A DNA stretch of 54,529 nucleotides from Mesorhizobium sp. (GCA_027492275.1 JAPUFC010000069.1:1-54529); one strand, 5' to 3'; numbered from the stretch's first letter, positions 45,794 to 53,109 are shown. Numbers and translations are program-made. Notes: a model not told the origin generated them from the sequence alone.

Positions 45794-45957
45794 AGGGGAA
45801 AGCTTTCCCCTGCGCCCGAGCCTTTGGTCTCGACCGACCTCTTCTGCGGGCGGCTGCCCCGCAACGCCCCGCTGAGAGTGAGAGAGTGGACTTGTTTCCC
45901 GTGACGGGTTGAAGGTCGGAGAAGAGGTCTCTGACGCCCGTCATGGAGATTGGTCCC
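45794..45957 (+). promoter_or_regulatory. Structured 5' leader of the chimeric DUF932/DUF736 gene
   Basis: The leader starts with a perfect 18-bp palindrome, AGGGGAAAGCTTTCCCCT (45794-45811). Further on, GACCTCTTCT (45836-45845) is complementary to AGAAGAGGTC (45920-45929), and the overlapping CCGACCT (45834-45840) is complementary to AGGTCGG (45913-45919), so two pairings compete just before the ribosome site (GGAG, about 45945). No convincing protein is encoded here; the small ORF at 45715-45912 ends inside the leader. A regulatory RNA or operator role is inferred. Confidence 0.5.
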
Positions 45958-46560
45958 ATGAATATGCAGGTCCTCGAGGCGCGCCGTGATACCAGCGGCG
46001 GTTACAAGGTCGACGTCGGACGTGGCGAGCGAGTCGGCCGCGTCTCGTCCGAATGGTTCTCGCGCCCGGCCGACGAGCGCTACCGGTCGCTGTCCGAGTT
46101 GGCTCGATCGGTGCGCGACCGCGCCGATCGCAGCCGGACGCGGGTGGTGGAAAGCGCGCTCATCCATGTCGAGGCGAACCGCAACGATTCGGAGCGGTTG
46201 GCCCTGATCCTGCCCGGCACCGACACGGCCGTCGCACCGACGCACCGACGCACCGACGCACCGACGCACCGACGCATTGGAGCTTCGGCCACCCTCAGCG
46301 TCCAGACCAAGAACGTCCGCATCGTCCCCGAGGCCCGCGCCACCGGCGAGAACTCCCCCCCCAGCCACCGCGTGTTCGTCGGCCGCGCCGAGATCGGCGC
46401 CGCCTGGTCCAAGACCTCCAACGAGGGCTGCGCCTATCTGGGCCTGAAGCTCGACGACCTCAGCTTCAACGCCCCGATTTACGCCAACCTCTTCGACGAC
46501 GAGGAAGGCGAGACCCTCTCGCTCATCTGGTCCCGTCCCAATGGGCGCCGCGGCGACTGA
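45958..46560 (+). CDS. Chimeric DUF932 (N-terminus) - DUF736 (C-terminus) protein
   Basis: The first 95 residues of this 200-residue product (from MNMQVLEARRDTSGGYKVDV through RLALILPG) are the start of the DUF932 protein normally about 400 residues long in related ICEs. The last 90 residues (TLSVQTKNVRIVPEARATGE, then SHRVFVGRAEIGAAWSKTS and NLFDDEEGETLSLIWSRP) are a DUF736 domain lacking its own first 20 residues. Between them lie five copies of an 8-bp repeat and the leftover DUF932 codons read out of frame. The two genes have been joined by an internal deletion; the product is probably expressed but of unknown use. ATG 45958 has GGAG in front. Confidence 0.8.
   Translation: MNMQVLEARRDTSGGYKVDVGRGERVGRVSSEWFSRPADERYRSLSELARSVRDRADRSRTRVVESALIHVEANRNDSERLALILPGTDTAVAPTHRRTDAPTHRRIGASATLSVQTKNVRIVPEARATGENSPPSHRVFVGRAEIGAAWSKTSNEGCAYLGLKLDDLSFNAPIYANLFDDEEGETLSLIWSRPNGRRGD
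46233..46272 (+). repeat. Octanucleotide tandem repeat inside the chimeric gene
   Basis: CGCACCGA is repeated five times without error. The ancestral sequence is expected to hold one copy followed by CGCATTGG (the codons for T-H-W). Because 8 is not a multiple of 3, each copy gained or lost changes the frame; only 2, 5 or 8 copies keep DUF736 in frame. Confidence 0.85.
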
Positions 46561-46586
46561 GGCCCCGGCCGGAAGGCCGGGGCCTC
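46559..46586 (+). terminator. GC-rich hairpin after the chimeric gene
   Basis: Perfect 12-bp arms GAGGCCCCGGCC and GGCCGGGGCCTC with a GGAA tetraloop start within the stop codon. The T-run after it is poor, so termination may be partial. Confidence 0.6.
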
Positions 46587-46671
46587 GGCTTTACTGCGAC
46601 CGAATCGGTTGCGCTGTCGGCGGCCTGACAGAGGGCAAATAAGCACTTCCGACTAGAACACGTCGACAAGA

Positions 46672-46688
46672 ACGACTATTATAGTCGT
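46672..46688 (+). promoter_or_regulatory. Operator-like palindrome before the XRE gene
   Basis: ACGACTA-TTA-TAGTCGT is a perfect 17-bp palindrome whose centre forms a TATTAT-like -10 element, 43 bp upstream of ATG 46731. Overlap of operator and -10 is the pattern of an autorepressing small XRE protein. Confidence 0.55.
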
Positions 46689-46730
46689 AGTCTTGGCGTA
46701 CGCGTAGGTCCGTGTGGGAGGTGATCATGC

Positions 46731-46973
46731 ATGATCACCGCCCGACAGTTTCGGGCCGCACGCGCGTTGCTGGGTTGGACACAGGAGACGCTCGCTGACA
46801 AGGCCCGGGTCTCATTGACCGCGCTCAAACGCCTTGAATCCACCAGTGGCCTCGAGGTTTTTGAGAGCACGCGCGATGAGGTGAGAAGGGCTTTCGAACG
46901 CGCCGGCATCGTCTTCCTGAACTCCGATCAGGGCAAGGGAGTGCTGCTCGTTGATGCGAAGAAGGAAACCTGA
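46731..46973 (+). CDS. Small XRE-family regulator (QseC-like position)
   Basis: This 80-residue protein is a single Cro/CI helix-turn-helix: ITARQFRAARALLGWTQETL and VSLTALKRLEST, followed by a beta-hairpin ending (FLNSDQGKGVLLV). It lies between the palindrome and the QseM-like gene on the same strand. In ICEMlSym(R7A) a small XRE protein, QseC, controls qseM, but there the two genes are divergent, so this is an analogy of position and size and not a proven orthologue. Confidence 0.78.
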   Translation: MITARQFRAARALLGWTQETLADKARVSLTALKRLESTSGLEVFESTRDEVRRAFERAGIVFLNSDQGKGVLLVDAKKET

Positions 46974-47093
46974 CGTTCGACAGATCGCGGCGTTGCCAAT
47001 TCGTCTCGCGTCAAGGTCATGCATCATCAATCCGATCAAATCACGGTTAACAATATCCTCCAGTTTGGATACATCTCGCGATCGGGGAATATT

Positions 47094-47357
47094 GTGACCA
47101 GAGACGATTTTCTCGATCAGCCGCCGACCGGGGCGGTTCTGACCGCCTATGACGAGGCGCATCTGAAGCTGTACGTCCGGCTGCTGGATGCCGCCGCTGA
47201 AAAAGCCGACTGGCGCGAAGTCGTCGAAGTCCTCTTCGGCCTCGATGCCGAGGCCGAGCCGGAGCGCGCTCAGCGCATCTACACCAGCCATCTCGACCGC
47301 GCGAAATGGATGACGAAGAGCGGCTTTTGCGAGCTGCTCCAGGGCCGACTGCACTGA
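47094..47357 (+). CDS. DUF2285 protein, QseM-like anti-activator
   Basis: This 87-residue protein begins at GTG 47094 (GGGGA ahead), giving TRDDFLDQPPTGAVLTAYDE; an ATG at 47019 would add 25 residues of little coding character. The core (KLYVRLLDAAAEKADWREVV, then VLFGLD and a C-terminal KSGFCELL) can be aligned by eye with the end of the FseA-like protein (RAIDARASGAIYRTVAEHLF, then GGYRTLL), so both carry DUF2285. In R7A the short DUF2285 protein QseM binds TraR and FseA and blocks excision and transfer. The same role is likely here. Confidence 0.7.
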   Translation: MTRDDFLDQPPTGAVLTAYDEAHLKLYVRLLDAAAEKADWREVVEVLFGLDAEAEPERAQRIYTSHLDRAKWMTKSGFCELLQGRLH

Positions 47358-47475
47358 GGTGATGCGTAAACCGCATCACGTTGCGGCCACTTCGTTCTTC
47401 CCGCGCTCCGTTCAACCCGGAATCGTATCCACTGCAAAACTCGCGTTGCACAACCTTACGCGGAGGCAGTGGAGA

Positions 47476-48241
47476 ATGTCTGAGGATGAAAGTTGGCGGT
47501 CTGAAGCCACCTATGACTATATTGACAAGTTGACCCCCGGCGATCTCGCCTGGGAGTTCCTGCGTCGCAACTCAGACTACAGAAAATCCTATCAGGAACT
47601 GGTAGCCGTCGGGCGGTTAACCGAGGATGTCGCGGGCGAGTTCGCCGAGCAATGGGGCTTGCGATTTCGTCGCCGACCCTCGCAACTCCGCGCTCATCCA
47701 GCCAATCTTCTGGATCCCGCAAACCGATCCCGCGACACTCCCGTTCACCATCGGACCGAACCCGGCGGGACATCTCCGCCTCCAAGTTGAGGATCTGCAC
47801 GCCCATGCCATTATCGAGCATGATCCTGGCCTGATCCGGATCGTACTGCGCGGCGAACCCCACGACGTGGCCCTGTTCAACGTCGATGATGCCCGCCCCC
47901 TTGGCGCGTTCATCTTATTCGATGAACTGACGCCCGACCGACTGACCGCGGTCGAACGCCTCTGGCACGCCATGTTCGGCAAGCGCGTGCCGCCCGATCC
48001 ACGCCTGACGCGACAAAGACGTCAGCGCGCCCGCCAGATGCTGCGCGCCATCGACGCGCGCGCGAGCGGCGCCATCTACCGCACCGTCGCCGAGCATCTC
48101 TTCCCCCAGCACCAGATTGATGCAGCATCCTGGGTCGGCGACCCGATCCGGGAGATCACCATCCGTCTCGCCCGCGACGGCATGAAGCTCGTTCGCGGCG
48201 GCTATCGAACATTGCTGCGTCGCCCACGCCGGGATCGCTGA
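47476..48241 (+). CDS. fseA: FseA-like excision activator (DUF6499-DUF2285) split by a +1 frame change
   Basis: The first frame (ATG 47476, stop at 47790) encodes a DUF6499 domain: TYDYIDKLTPGDLAWEFLRR and SDYRKSYQELV, then EFAEQWGLRF. After that phenylalanine the first frame becomes nonsense, while the +1 frame continues VADPRNSALIQPIFWIPQTD and the whole DUF2285 part to 48241. Skipping one base at UUU-C (47665-47668) gives a continuous protein of 254 residues. In ICEMlSym(R7A), two such ORFs (msi172 and msi171) are joined by programmed +1 frameshifting to make FseA, the activator of rdfS. An internal ATG at 47627 could also start the second ORF on its own. A simple mutation or a sequencing error is the alternative. 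Confidence 0.72.
47665..47668 (+). other. Candidate +1 ribosomal frameshift site UUU-C
   Basis: Codon 64 (UUU) is followed by C, so tRNA-Phe (anticodon GAA) can re-pair one base downstream on UUC. The next +1-frame codon is GTC (Val), which continues the DUF2285 reading. Confidence 0.5.
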
Positions 48242-48367
48242 TACCCGCTCGCGTGTCGATTTTAGCATCTTACTTCGACATCGTCCGGGGCACCGTCTTC
48301 GCGCCACCGTGCTCGCAACCCGCCGCTTATTCGGAGCGGCCGCCCGCGAGACCACGGAGGTGCGATC
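48242..48367 (+). other. Promoter region of the excisionase/replication genes
   Basis: This is non-coding. In R7A the FseA target is the rdfS promoter, which would be here; I see no unambiguous -35/-10 pair, as expected for an activated promoter. A GGAGG ribosome site lies before ATG 48368. Confidence 0.4.
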
Positions 48368-48649
48368 ATGGCCGAAGGAGCCGCCAATTTACCGCCACGC
48401 TACCTGAGAACGCAGGAGGCGGCGCGCTTCCTCGGCCTTTCCGAACGCACCCTCGAGAAGCATCGGACCTACGGGACCGGTCCGATCTACCGCAAGCTCG
48501 GCGGTCGCGTGGTCTATTCCGTTGACGACCTTCAGGCCTGGGCGGATCGCGGTGTCGTCACCTCCACCTCCGATCCGCGGGGCGGCACTGTTTTACCGGC
48601 CAAGCGCCAAACAGCCTCGACCGCCGTCGGCGGACGCTTCACGCGCTGA
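48368..48649 (+). CDS. rdfS: AlpA/MerR-like DNA-binding protein, RdfS-type excisionase
   Basis: This 93-residue protein has the winged helix of the excisionase/AlpA superfamily: RYLRTQEAARFLGLSERTLE, then GPIYRKLGGRVVYSVDDLQAW. Such proteins direct the integrase toward excision. Its place directly after the FseA-like gene and ahead of repA, traF and the relaxase matches rdfS of R7A-type ICEs. A plain transcription-regulator role is possible. It is followed 11 bp later by repA. Confidence 0.72.
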   Translation: MAEGAANLPPRYLRTQEAARFLGLSERTLEKHRTYGTGPIYRKLGGRVVYSVDDLQAWADRGVVTSTSDPRGGTVLPAKRQTASTAVGGRFTR

Positions 48650-48660
48650 GACGACCAGCC

Positions 48661-49548
48661 ATGTCGTCCCGCCACACCCAATACGATGAGCGCGCCCAAC
48701 TCGACCTGTTCCGGGCGCTGCCCGGCGATCTCGCGCCCCGCGATGCGCAGGACCTCATGGCCTACCCGTTCTTTTCGCTCGCCAAGTCGAAGCGTCTGGC
48801 GCCGATAGACTTCAAGGCCGGCTCGGTGAAAATCCGCGTCGAGGCTGTGCCCGAGCACGGAATGGCGACGATCTGGGACGCGGACGTCCTCATCTGGGCC
48901 GCCTCGCAGATCGTCGAAGCGCGAGACGTGGGCTTGTGCCCCTCACGCCTGGTGGCGACCACCCCCTATGAGATCCTGAACTTCATCGGACGCGGCGTGT
49001 CGCTGCGCGATTACGACCGCCTCAAGGCCGCGCTCGACCGGCTACAATCGACCACGGTCGCGACCTCGATCCGCCAGCCGACCGAGCGGCGGATGCACCG
49101 CTTCTCCTGGATCAACGAATGGAAGGAGCGCGCCGACGGCAAGGGCCGGCCGCTCGGTCTCGAGCTGATCTTGCCCGACTGGTTCTACGCCGCCGTCCTC
49201 GACGACGCACTCGTGCTGACGATCGACCGCAATTATTTCGGTCTGACGGGCGGCCTGGAGCGCTGGCTTTATCGCCTAGTGCGCAAGCACGGCGGCCGCC
49301 AAGAGTTCGGCTGGAGCTTCGACTTTCCGCATCTCCACGCGAAGTCGGGCAGCCTCTCGCCGCTCAAGCATTTCGCCTACGACCTGCGCGACATCGTCAA
49401 ACGCCAGCCGCTTCCCGGCTACCGCCTGACCATCGCGCAGTGCCTCGGCGGGCCGGAAATCCTCTCCTTCGTGCCGACCGACCCGGATGCCCTCGGCATC
49501 CCGCGCCGTCGCCGGCAAACCACCTCTCGCCCTGGGGATAAGCTGTGA
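48661..49548 (+). CDS. repA: Replication initiator RepA
   Basis: This 295-residue protein belongs to the RPA-type RepA group of alphaproteobacterial and pseudomonad plasmids: LMAYPFFSLAKSKR, VLIWAASQIVEARD, TPYEILNFIGRG, WINEWKER and GLTGGLERWLYRLVRKH. It should bind the iteron-like repeats beginning 7 bp after its stop and start replication of the excised circle. A working Rep in an ICE allows short-lived plasmid replication and helps keep it. Confidence 0.88.
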   Translation: MSSRHTQYDERAQLDLFRALPGDLAPRDAQDLMAYPFFSLAKSKRLAPIDFKAGSVKIRVEAVPEHGMATIWDADVLIWAASQIVEARDVGLCPSRLVATTPYEILNFIGRGVSLRDYDRLKAALDRLQSTTVATSIRQPTERRMHRFSWINEWKERADGKGRPLGLELILPDWFYAAVLDDALVLTIDRNYFGLTGGLERWLYRLVRKHGGRQEFGWSFDFPHLHAKSGSLSPLKHFAYDLRDIVKRQPLPGYRLTIAQCLGGPEILSFVPTDPDALGIPRRRRQTTSRPGDKL

Positions 49549-49554
49549 ATCGTC

Positions 49555-49620
49555 TCGTGCTATCAGGGACCGGCACTATCGTGCCATCGGGGACCGGACT
49601 CTCGTGCTATCGGGGACCGG
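49555..49620 (+). repeat. Three iteron-like direct repeats after repA (putative oriV)
   Basis: The 19-bp unit TCGTGCYATCRGGGACCGG occurs at 49555-49573, 49579-49597 and 49602-49620, with starts 24 and 23 bp apart, about two helical turns. The copies differ at one position each. Regular spacing right after repA is the usual form of RepA iterons. Confidence 0.7.
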
Positions 49621-49678
49621 AATCGTCGATTCCTCGCGCTGAATCAGCAGCTTGCGAGCCCCGTAACTTATCTAACCT

Positions 49679-49695
49679 AGATTCCTACGGAATCT
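49679..49695 (+). promoter_or_regulatory. Palindrome upstream of parA
   Basis: AGATTCC-TAC-GGAATCT is a perfect inverted repeat, 62 bp before the parA start, in an AT-richer stretch. It may be an operator or centromere-like site for the partition proteins. Confidence 0.5.
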
Positions 49696-49756
49696 TTCTA
49701 ACGCGACCGCGTTTTTCGGCCACTGTGGACGAGTCCCCGTTTCCCGGGAGACCGTC

Positions 49757-50395
49757 ATGATCGTCGCGCTGCTCAACCAGAAGGGCGGCGTCGGGAAGAC
49801 GACGCTCGCCCTCCATCTCGCCGGCGAATGGGCTCGCCGTGGACAGCGCGTCACGCTGATCGACGCCGACCCACAGGGCTCGGCCCTCGACTGGTCGCAA
49901 CAGCGCAGCCGGGAGGGGCTGGAGCGGTTGTTCGGTGTCGTCGGCCTAGCTCGCGACACGCTCCACCGTGAAGCGCCGGAGCTGGCGCGAGACGCCGACC
50001 ATGTCGTGATCGACGGCCCGCCCCGTGTCGCCGGATTGATGCGCTCGGCGCTGCTCGCTGCCGATCTCGTGCTGATCCCGGTACAGCCGTCGCCGCTCGA
50101 TGGCTGGGCGTCGGCCGAAATGCTCGCGCTGCTCGGCGAGGCGCGCATCTATCGTCCGCAGCTCGCCGCGCGCTTCGTGCTGAACCGCTGCGCGGCCCGC
50201 ACGGTCCTGGCGCGCGAGACCGCCGAGACGCTGGCGGATCACGACCCGCCCTTGCTCTCGACCACGATCGGTCAGCGCATCGTCTTTGCCGACGTCGTGC
50301 AGACCGGCCGGCTCGCCGCCGAGCAGGACGAGGATTGCCCTGGCGCGCGCGAGATCGCCGCGCTCGCGGCGGAAGTCGCGAGGATCGGCGCATGA
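49757..50395 (+). CDS. parA: ParA-family partition ATPase
   Basis: This 212-residue small ParA (type Ib-like, no N-terminal DNA-binding domain) has the deviant Walker A NQKGGVGKTT (7-16), Walker A' LIDADPQGSA and Walker B HVVIDGPPR, and the late motif ARFVLNRC. It would distribute the replicating circle or keep it from being lost. ATG 50392 of the next gene overlaps its stop, indicating coupled translation of a ParA/partner pair. Confidence 0.93.
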   Translation: MIVALLNQKGGVGKTTLALHLAGEWARRGQRVTLIDADPQGSALDWSQQRSREGLERLFGVVGLARDTLHREAPELARDADHVVIDGPPRVAGLMRSALLAADLVLIPVQPSPLDGWASAEMLALLGEARIYRPQLAARFVLNRCAARTVLARETAETLADHDPPLLSTTIGQRIVFADVVQTGRLAAEQDEDCPGAREIAALAAEVARIGA

Positions 50396-50646
50396 GCGAG
50401 CGGTCCCCGAAGCGCAGCTTTGCGGCGCGTCCCGCCGATCCCGAAAGCTGGATCAAGGCGCCCGATCGTCACGCCGCCAGTGGTCAGGCCGCCGAGCACT
50501 ACTCGGCCCGGCTGACGATCGACGTCACCGCCGACATGCGGGGCCGCATCAAGATCGCCGCCTTTCAGCGCGGCCAGACCGTCGCCGACATGCTGCGCGC
50601 GCTGTTCGAGCGCGAATTCCCACCCCCGTCAGGAGAAGGACCATGA
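50392..50646 (+). CDS. Small ribbon-helix-helix-like partition partner
   Basis: This 84-residue protein has a disordered basic N-terminus (KRSFAARPADPESWIKAPDR) and a C-terminal ribbon-helix-helix-like part (SARLTIDVTADMRGRIKIAA, then AFQRGQTVADMLRALFEREF). The layout resembles ParG-type centromere-binding partners of small ParA proteins. It overlaps parA and the DUF2840 gene by 4 bp each. Confidence 0.72.
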   Translation: MSERSPKRSFAARPADPESWIKAPDRHAASGQAAEHYSARLTIDVTADMRGRIKIAAFQRGQTVADMLRALFEREFPPPSGEGP

Positions 50647-51164
50647 CCGGCCTTGTCGCCCCGCCAATGCGCGTCGGCCGTGCTGCCGCCGAGCCGCCAC
50701 CCGAAGCTTTCACCCAGCTCGAACTCGTCTGGATCGAGAAGCAGACCGAGCACTGGATTCGCTTCGGTCGCGAGCGGAGCGAGCAGATCCTCGACCGCCG
50801 CCGTCGGATCCTCTTCTTCCCTCCCGGCAGCGTCCTCGCGCTGGTGCGCTGGGCGGCGAACGAACACGGCACTGTGGTCTCGCGCCTCGACATTCTGCGC
50901 ACGGTCGAGTGCGACGCGCCGTGTCAGACCGTCCCGACGGTGACGCCTGGCGCAGAGGTCCTGCTGCACGTAGATGGCTGGCCGAAGGTGGAGCGCATGC
51001 TCCAGCTCATCGACGCCATCGAAGCGCGCGGCATCGACCCGATCGAGGTCTCGCCGGACCACTGGCGCCACGTCCACAACCGAATGACCGTCGGCGAAAC
51101 ACCGCGCGCCTATGGTCCGCGCCAGCATCGCGCCTTTCTCTTGCGTCGGGAGATCGGCGCATGA
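50643..51164 (+). CDS. DUF2840 protein
   Basis: This 173-residue protein is recognised by EAFTQLELVWIEKQTEHWIR, the central GRERSEQILDRRRRILFFPP and WAANEHGTVVSRLDILR. DUF2840 proteins occur in ICE and plasmid backbones between parA and traF; their function is unknown. Start and stop overlap the neighbours by ATGA junctions, so it is part of the parA-traF unit. Confidence 0.8.
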   Translation: MTGLVAPPMRVGRAAAEPPPEAFTQLELVWIEKQTEHWIRFGRERSEQILDRRRRILFFPPGSVLALVRWAANEHGTVVSRLDILRTVECDAPCQTVPTVTPGAEVLLHVDGWPKVERMLQLIDAIEARGIDPIEVSPDHWRHVHNRMTVGETPRAYGPRQHRAFLLRREIGA

Positions 51165-51706
51165 CCCGGCTCTCCTACGCCATCGTCACGACGGCGGCCG
51201 TCTCGCTTATCGGCGTGGCTTCGATCGCTTCGTTCGCGCCGCGCCTGATCTGGAACGCGTCCGCCAGCACGCCGGTCGGCTTCTACACGATCGGCGATGT
51301 GGGCGCGCTCGATGTGACCGATCTGGTGGCCGTAGACGCGCCCGAGCCGCTCGCAACCTTCCTGTCCGATGGCGGCTACCTGCCGCGCGGCGTGCCGCTT
51401 TTGAAGCGCGTCGCCGCGGTCCCGGGTCAGCGCGTTTGCCGGGCCGGGCTCGCCATCACGGTCGACGGCGTGCCGATGGGCGACGCGCTCGGTCGCGATC
51501 GTCGCGGTCGCCCGCTCCCCGTGTGGCAGGGCTGCCGGTTGGTCGCGAACGGCGAGCTGTTCCTGATGAACTGGCAAGTCCGCGACAGCCTCGACGGCCG
51601 CTATTTCGGCCCGCTTCCGGCCACCGCCGTGATCGGCCGGGCCACCCCTCTCTACACCGACGAGGACGGCGATGGCCGCTTCGTCTGGCGCGCGCCGACG
51701 CGGTGA
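51161..51706 (+). CDS. traF: TraF conjugative signal peptidase (S26)
   Basis: TraF is the S26 peptidase that cyclises or matures the conjugative pilin in RP4-type systems. The 181-residue protein has an N-terminal membrane segment (about 7-26), the nucleophile motif S-x-P-x-G in ASASTPVGFY (Ser36) and the general base Lys82 in PLLKRVAAVPGQ. It is encoded upstream of a DUF736 gene and the relaxase as in R7A-type ICEs. Confidence 0.88.
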   Translation: MTRLSYAIVTTAAVSLIGVASIASFAPRLIWNASASTPVGFYTIGDVGALDVTDLVAVDAPEPLATFLSDGGYLPRGVPLLKRVAAVPGQRVCRAGLAITVDGVPMGDALGRDRRGRPLPVWQGCRLVANGELFLMNWQVRDSLDGRYFGPLPATAVIGRATPLYTDEDGDGRFVWRAPTR

Positions 51707-51752
51707 CGGCGCGCCCATGACCCTGTCCACCGCACTCTGAAGGAGACGACCC

Positions 51753-52100
51753 ATGCCCGTGATCGGTCAATTCATGCGCGAAAATGATGGCTTCATCGGC
51801 CATCTGACGACGCTGTCATTGGATCAGGACATTATCATCGTCGCGGCCGAGCCGTCCGATGCTGAGAACGCGCCGGACTACCGCGTCCATGTGCTCGACA
51901 CCATGAGCAACGAGACCGGCGCGGAGATCGGCGCCGGTTGGAAGCGCACCGGCGAGAAGGCCGGCGACTACGTCTCGCTGCAACTCGACGATCCGACCTT
52001 CGACCACCCGATCCGCGCCAACCTGTTCCAGTCGGCCGACGACAAGTCCGCCTGGGGTCTGCATTGGAACCGCCCGCCGAAGCGCGGCGAGCGGGACTGA
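51753..52100 (+). CDS. DUF736 protein
   Basis: This 115-residue protein is a full-length DUF736 member: IGQFMRENDGFIGHLTTLSL, APDYRVHVLD, GAEIGAGWKRTGEKAGDYVS and NLFQSADDKSAWGLHWNRPP. It serves here as a comparison for the broken copy at 45958-46560, which lacks the first 20 residues seen in this one. Its role in the transfer region is unknown. Confidence 0.85.
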   Translation: MPVIGQFMRENDGFIGHLTTLSLDQDIIIVAAEPSDAENAPDYRVHVLDTMSNETGAEIGAGWKRTGEKAGDYVSLQLDDPTFDHPIRANLFQSADDKSAWGLHWNRPPKRGERD

Positions 52101-52103
52101 GCG

Positions 52104-52865
52104 ATGCCCGCCTTGCGCATCAAGCCTGTCGTCGGAGGGAGGATCGCCCTCCGACGTGCAGCCCTCTTTCTCCTTTCCGGCCTGATCCTCGCCGCACCGG
52201 CCGCAAGCACTGCCTATGCCCAGCAGGTGCCGGCCGAGCGGCCATCACGCAGCGACCCCTATGGCGTTTACATCGCCGAGGCGGCGCAGCGGTTCGGCGT
52301 TCCAGAAACCTGGATACGCGCCGTGATGCGCGTCGAAAGCGCAGGCGATGTGCGCGCCATCTCTTCGGCCGGTGCAATGGGCCTGATGCAGATCATGCCC
52401 GCCACCTGGGCCGAACTGCGCGGCCGCCATCGGCTCGGCGGCAATCCCTACGATCCGCGCGACAACATTCTGGCCGGCGCTGCGTATCTGCGCGAGATGC
52501 ACGATCGCTACGGATCGCCCGGCTTCCTGGCGGCCTACAACGCGGGTCCGGGCCGCTACGAAGAGTATCTCGCGGGCCGCCCATTGCCGGCTGAAACGCG
52601 CGCCTATGTCGCGACGCTCGCCCCTGTTGTCGGCGGCGGTGAACTCACCGGCCCCGTCACGGTGGCGGCCGCCGATCCGCTGGCCTGGACCCGGGCGCCG
52701 CTCTTCGTCGTGCAGTCGGCCGGCAGCGGGTCTGCCGTGCCGGTGCAGTCTGAGGGCGAGCCAGACGCGACCACGGCGGCGGCCCCGGAGCGCGATCAAG
52801 GCCCGGTGGCTTCGCGGACCGATGGCCTTTTCGTTGCCCGAAGCGTCTCCGGTGGCCCGCGATGA
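52104..52865 (+). CDS. Conjugation-associated lytic transglycosylase
   Basis: This 253-residue secreted protein has a signal peptide of about 40 residues (ending TAYA-QQ) and an SLT domain: IRAVMRVESAGDVRAISSAG with catalytic Glu78, GAMGLMQIMPATW, and YNAGPGRYEEYL. Such VirB1-type enzymes open peptidoglycan for the mating channel. A Pro/Ala/Ser-rich tail of about 80 residues follows the domain. It lies 3 bp after the DUF736 gene. Confidence 0.9.
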   Translation: MPALRIKPVVGGRIALRRAALFLLSGLILAAPAASTAYAQQVPAERPSRSDPYGVYIAEAAQRFGVPETWIRAVMRVESAGDVRAISSAGAMGLMQIMPATWAELRGRHRLGGNPYDPRDNILAGAAYLREMHDRYGSPGFLAAYNAGPGRYEEYLAGRPLPAETRAYVATLAPVVGGGELTGPVTVAAADPLAWTRAPLFVVQSAGSGSAVPVQSEGEPDATTAAAPERDQGPVASRTDGLFVARSVSGGPR

Positions 52866-53109
52866 TCGCGCTGGCACCTCCTCGCACTGTGGCGTGTTCT
52901 GTCGGACGAAGGGCGGTCTGGAGAGGAGGAGCCGACAGCACAACCGCACGATGGCGAGATAAAAGCCGGCGATGTGCGGCTTGGTGCGGTCGTGTGTTTT
53001 CAGTGACTTATGGCGCATCTGCGCGAGGTGCGCCTGATCGGCGCGGCCTGCGCATTCGCCATTTCGCCAAGGCTTTCCGCGCGTTTGCGCGATGTGCGGG
53101 GCCTCGACC
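52866..53109 (+). other. Candidate origin of transfer (oriT) upstream of the relaxase
   Basis: No convincing gene lies in this 244-bp gap. It holds three sorts of repeat: GGCGCA (53012-53017) with TGCGCC (53029-53034); CTGTCGG (52899-52905) with CCGACAG (52932-52938); and the direct repeat GCGATGTGCGG at 52969-52979 and 53089-53099. AT-richer patches (GATAAAAG, GTGTTTTCAG) lie between. Position before the relaxase and repeat content fit an oriT; the nick site cannot be named. Confidence 0.5.

Noticed and set aside
45715-45912. 65-codon frame in the leader of the chimeric gene
   Set aside because: It spans the palindrome and pairing segments, lacks a family match and a convincing ribosome site; a leader role fits better.
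46640-46690. A LexA box (GAAC repeats) upstream of the small XRE gene
   Set aside because: The two GAAC units are 10 bp apart, not 7.
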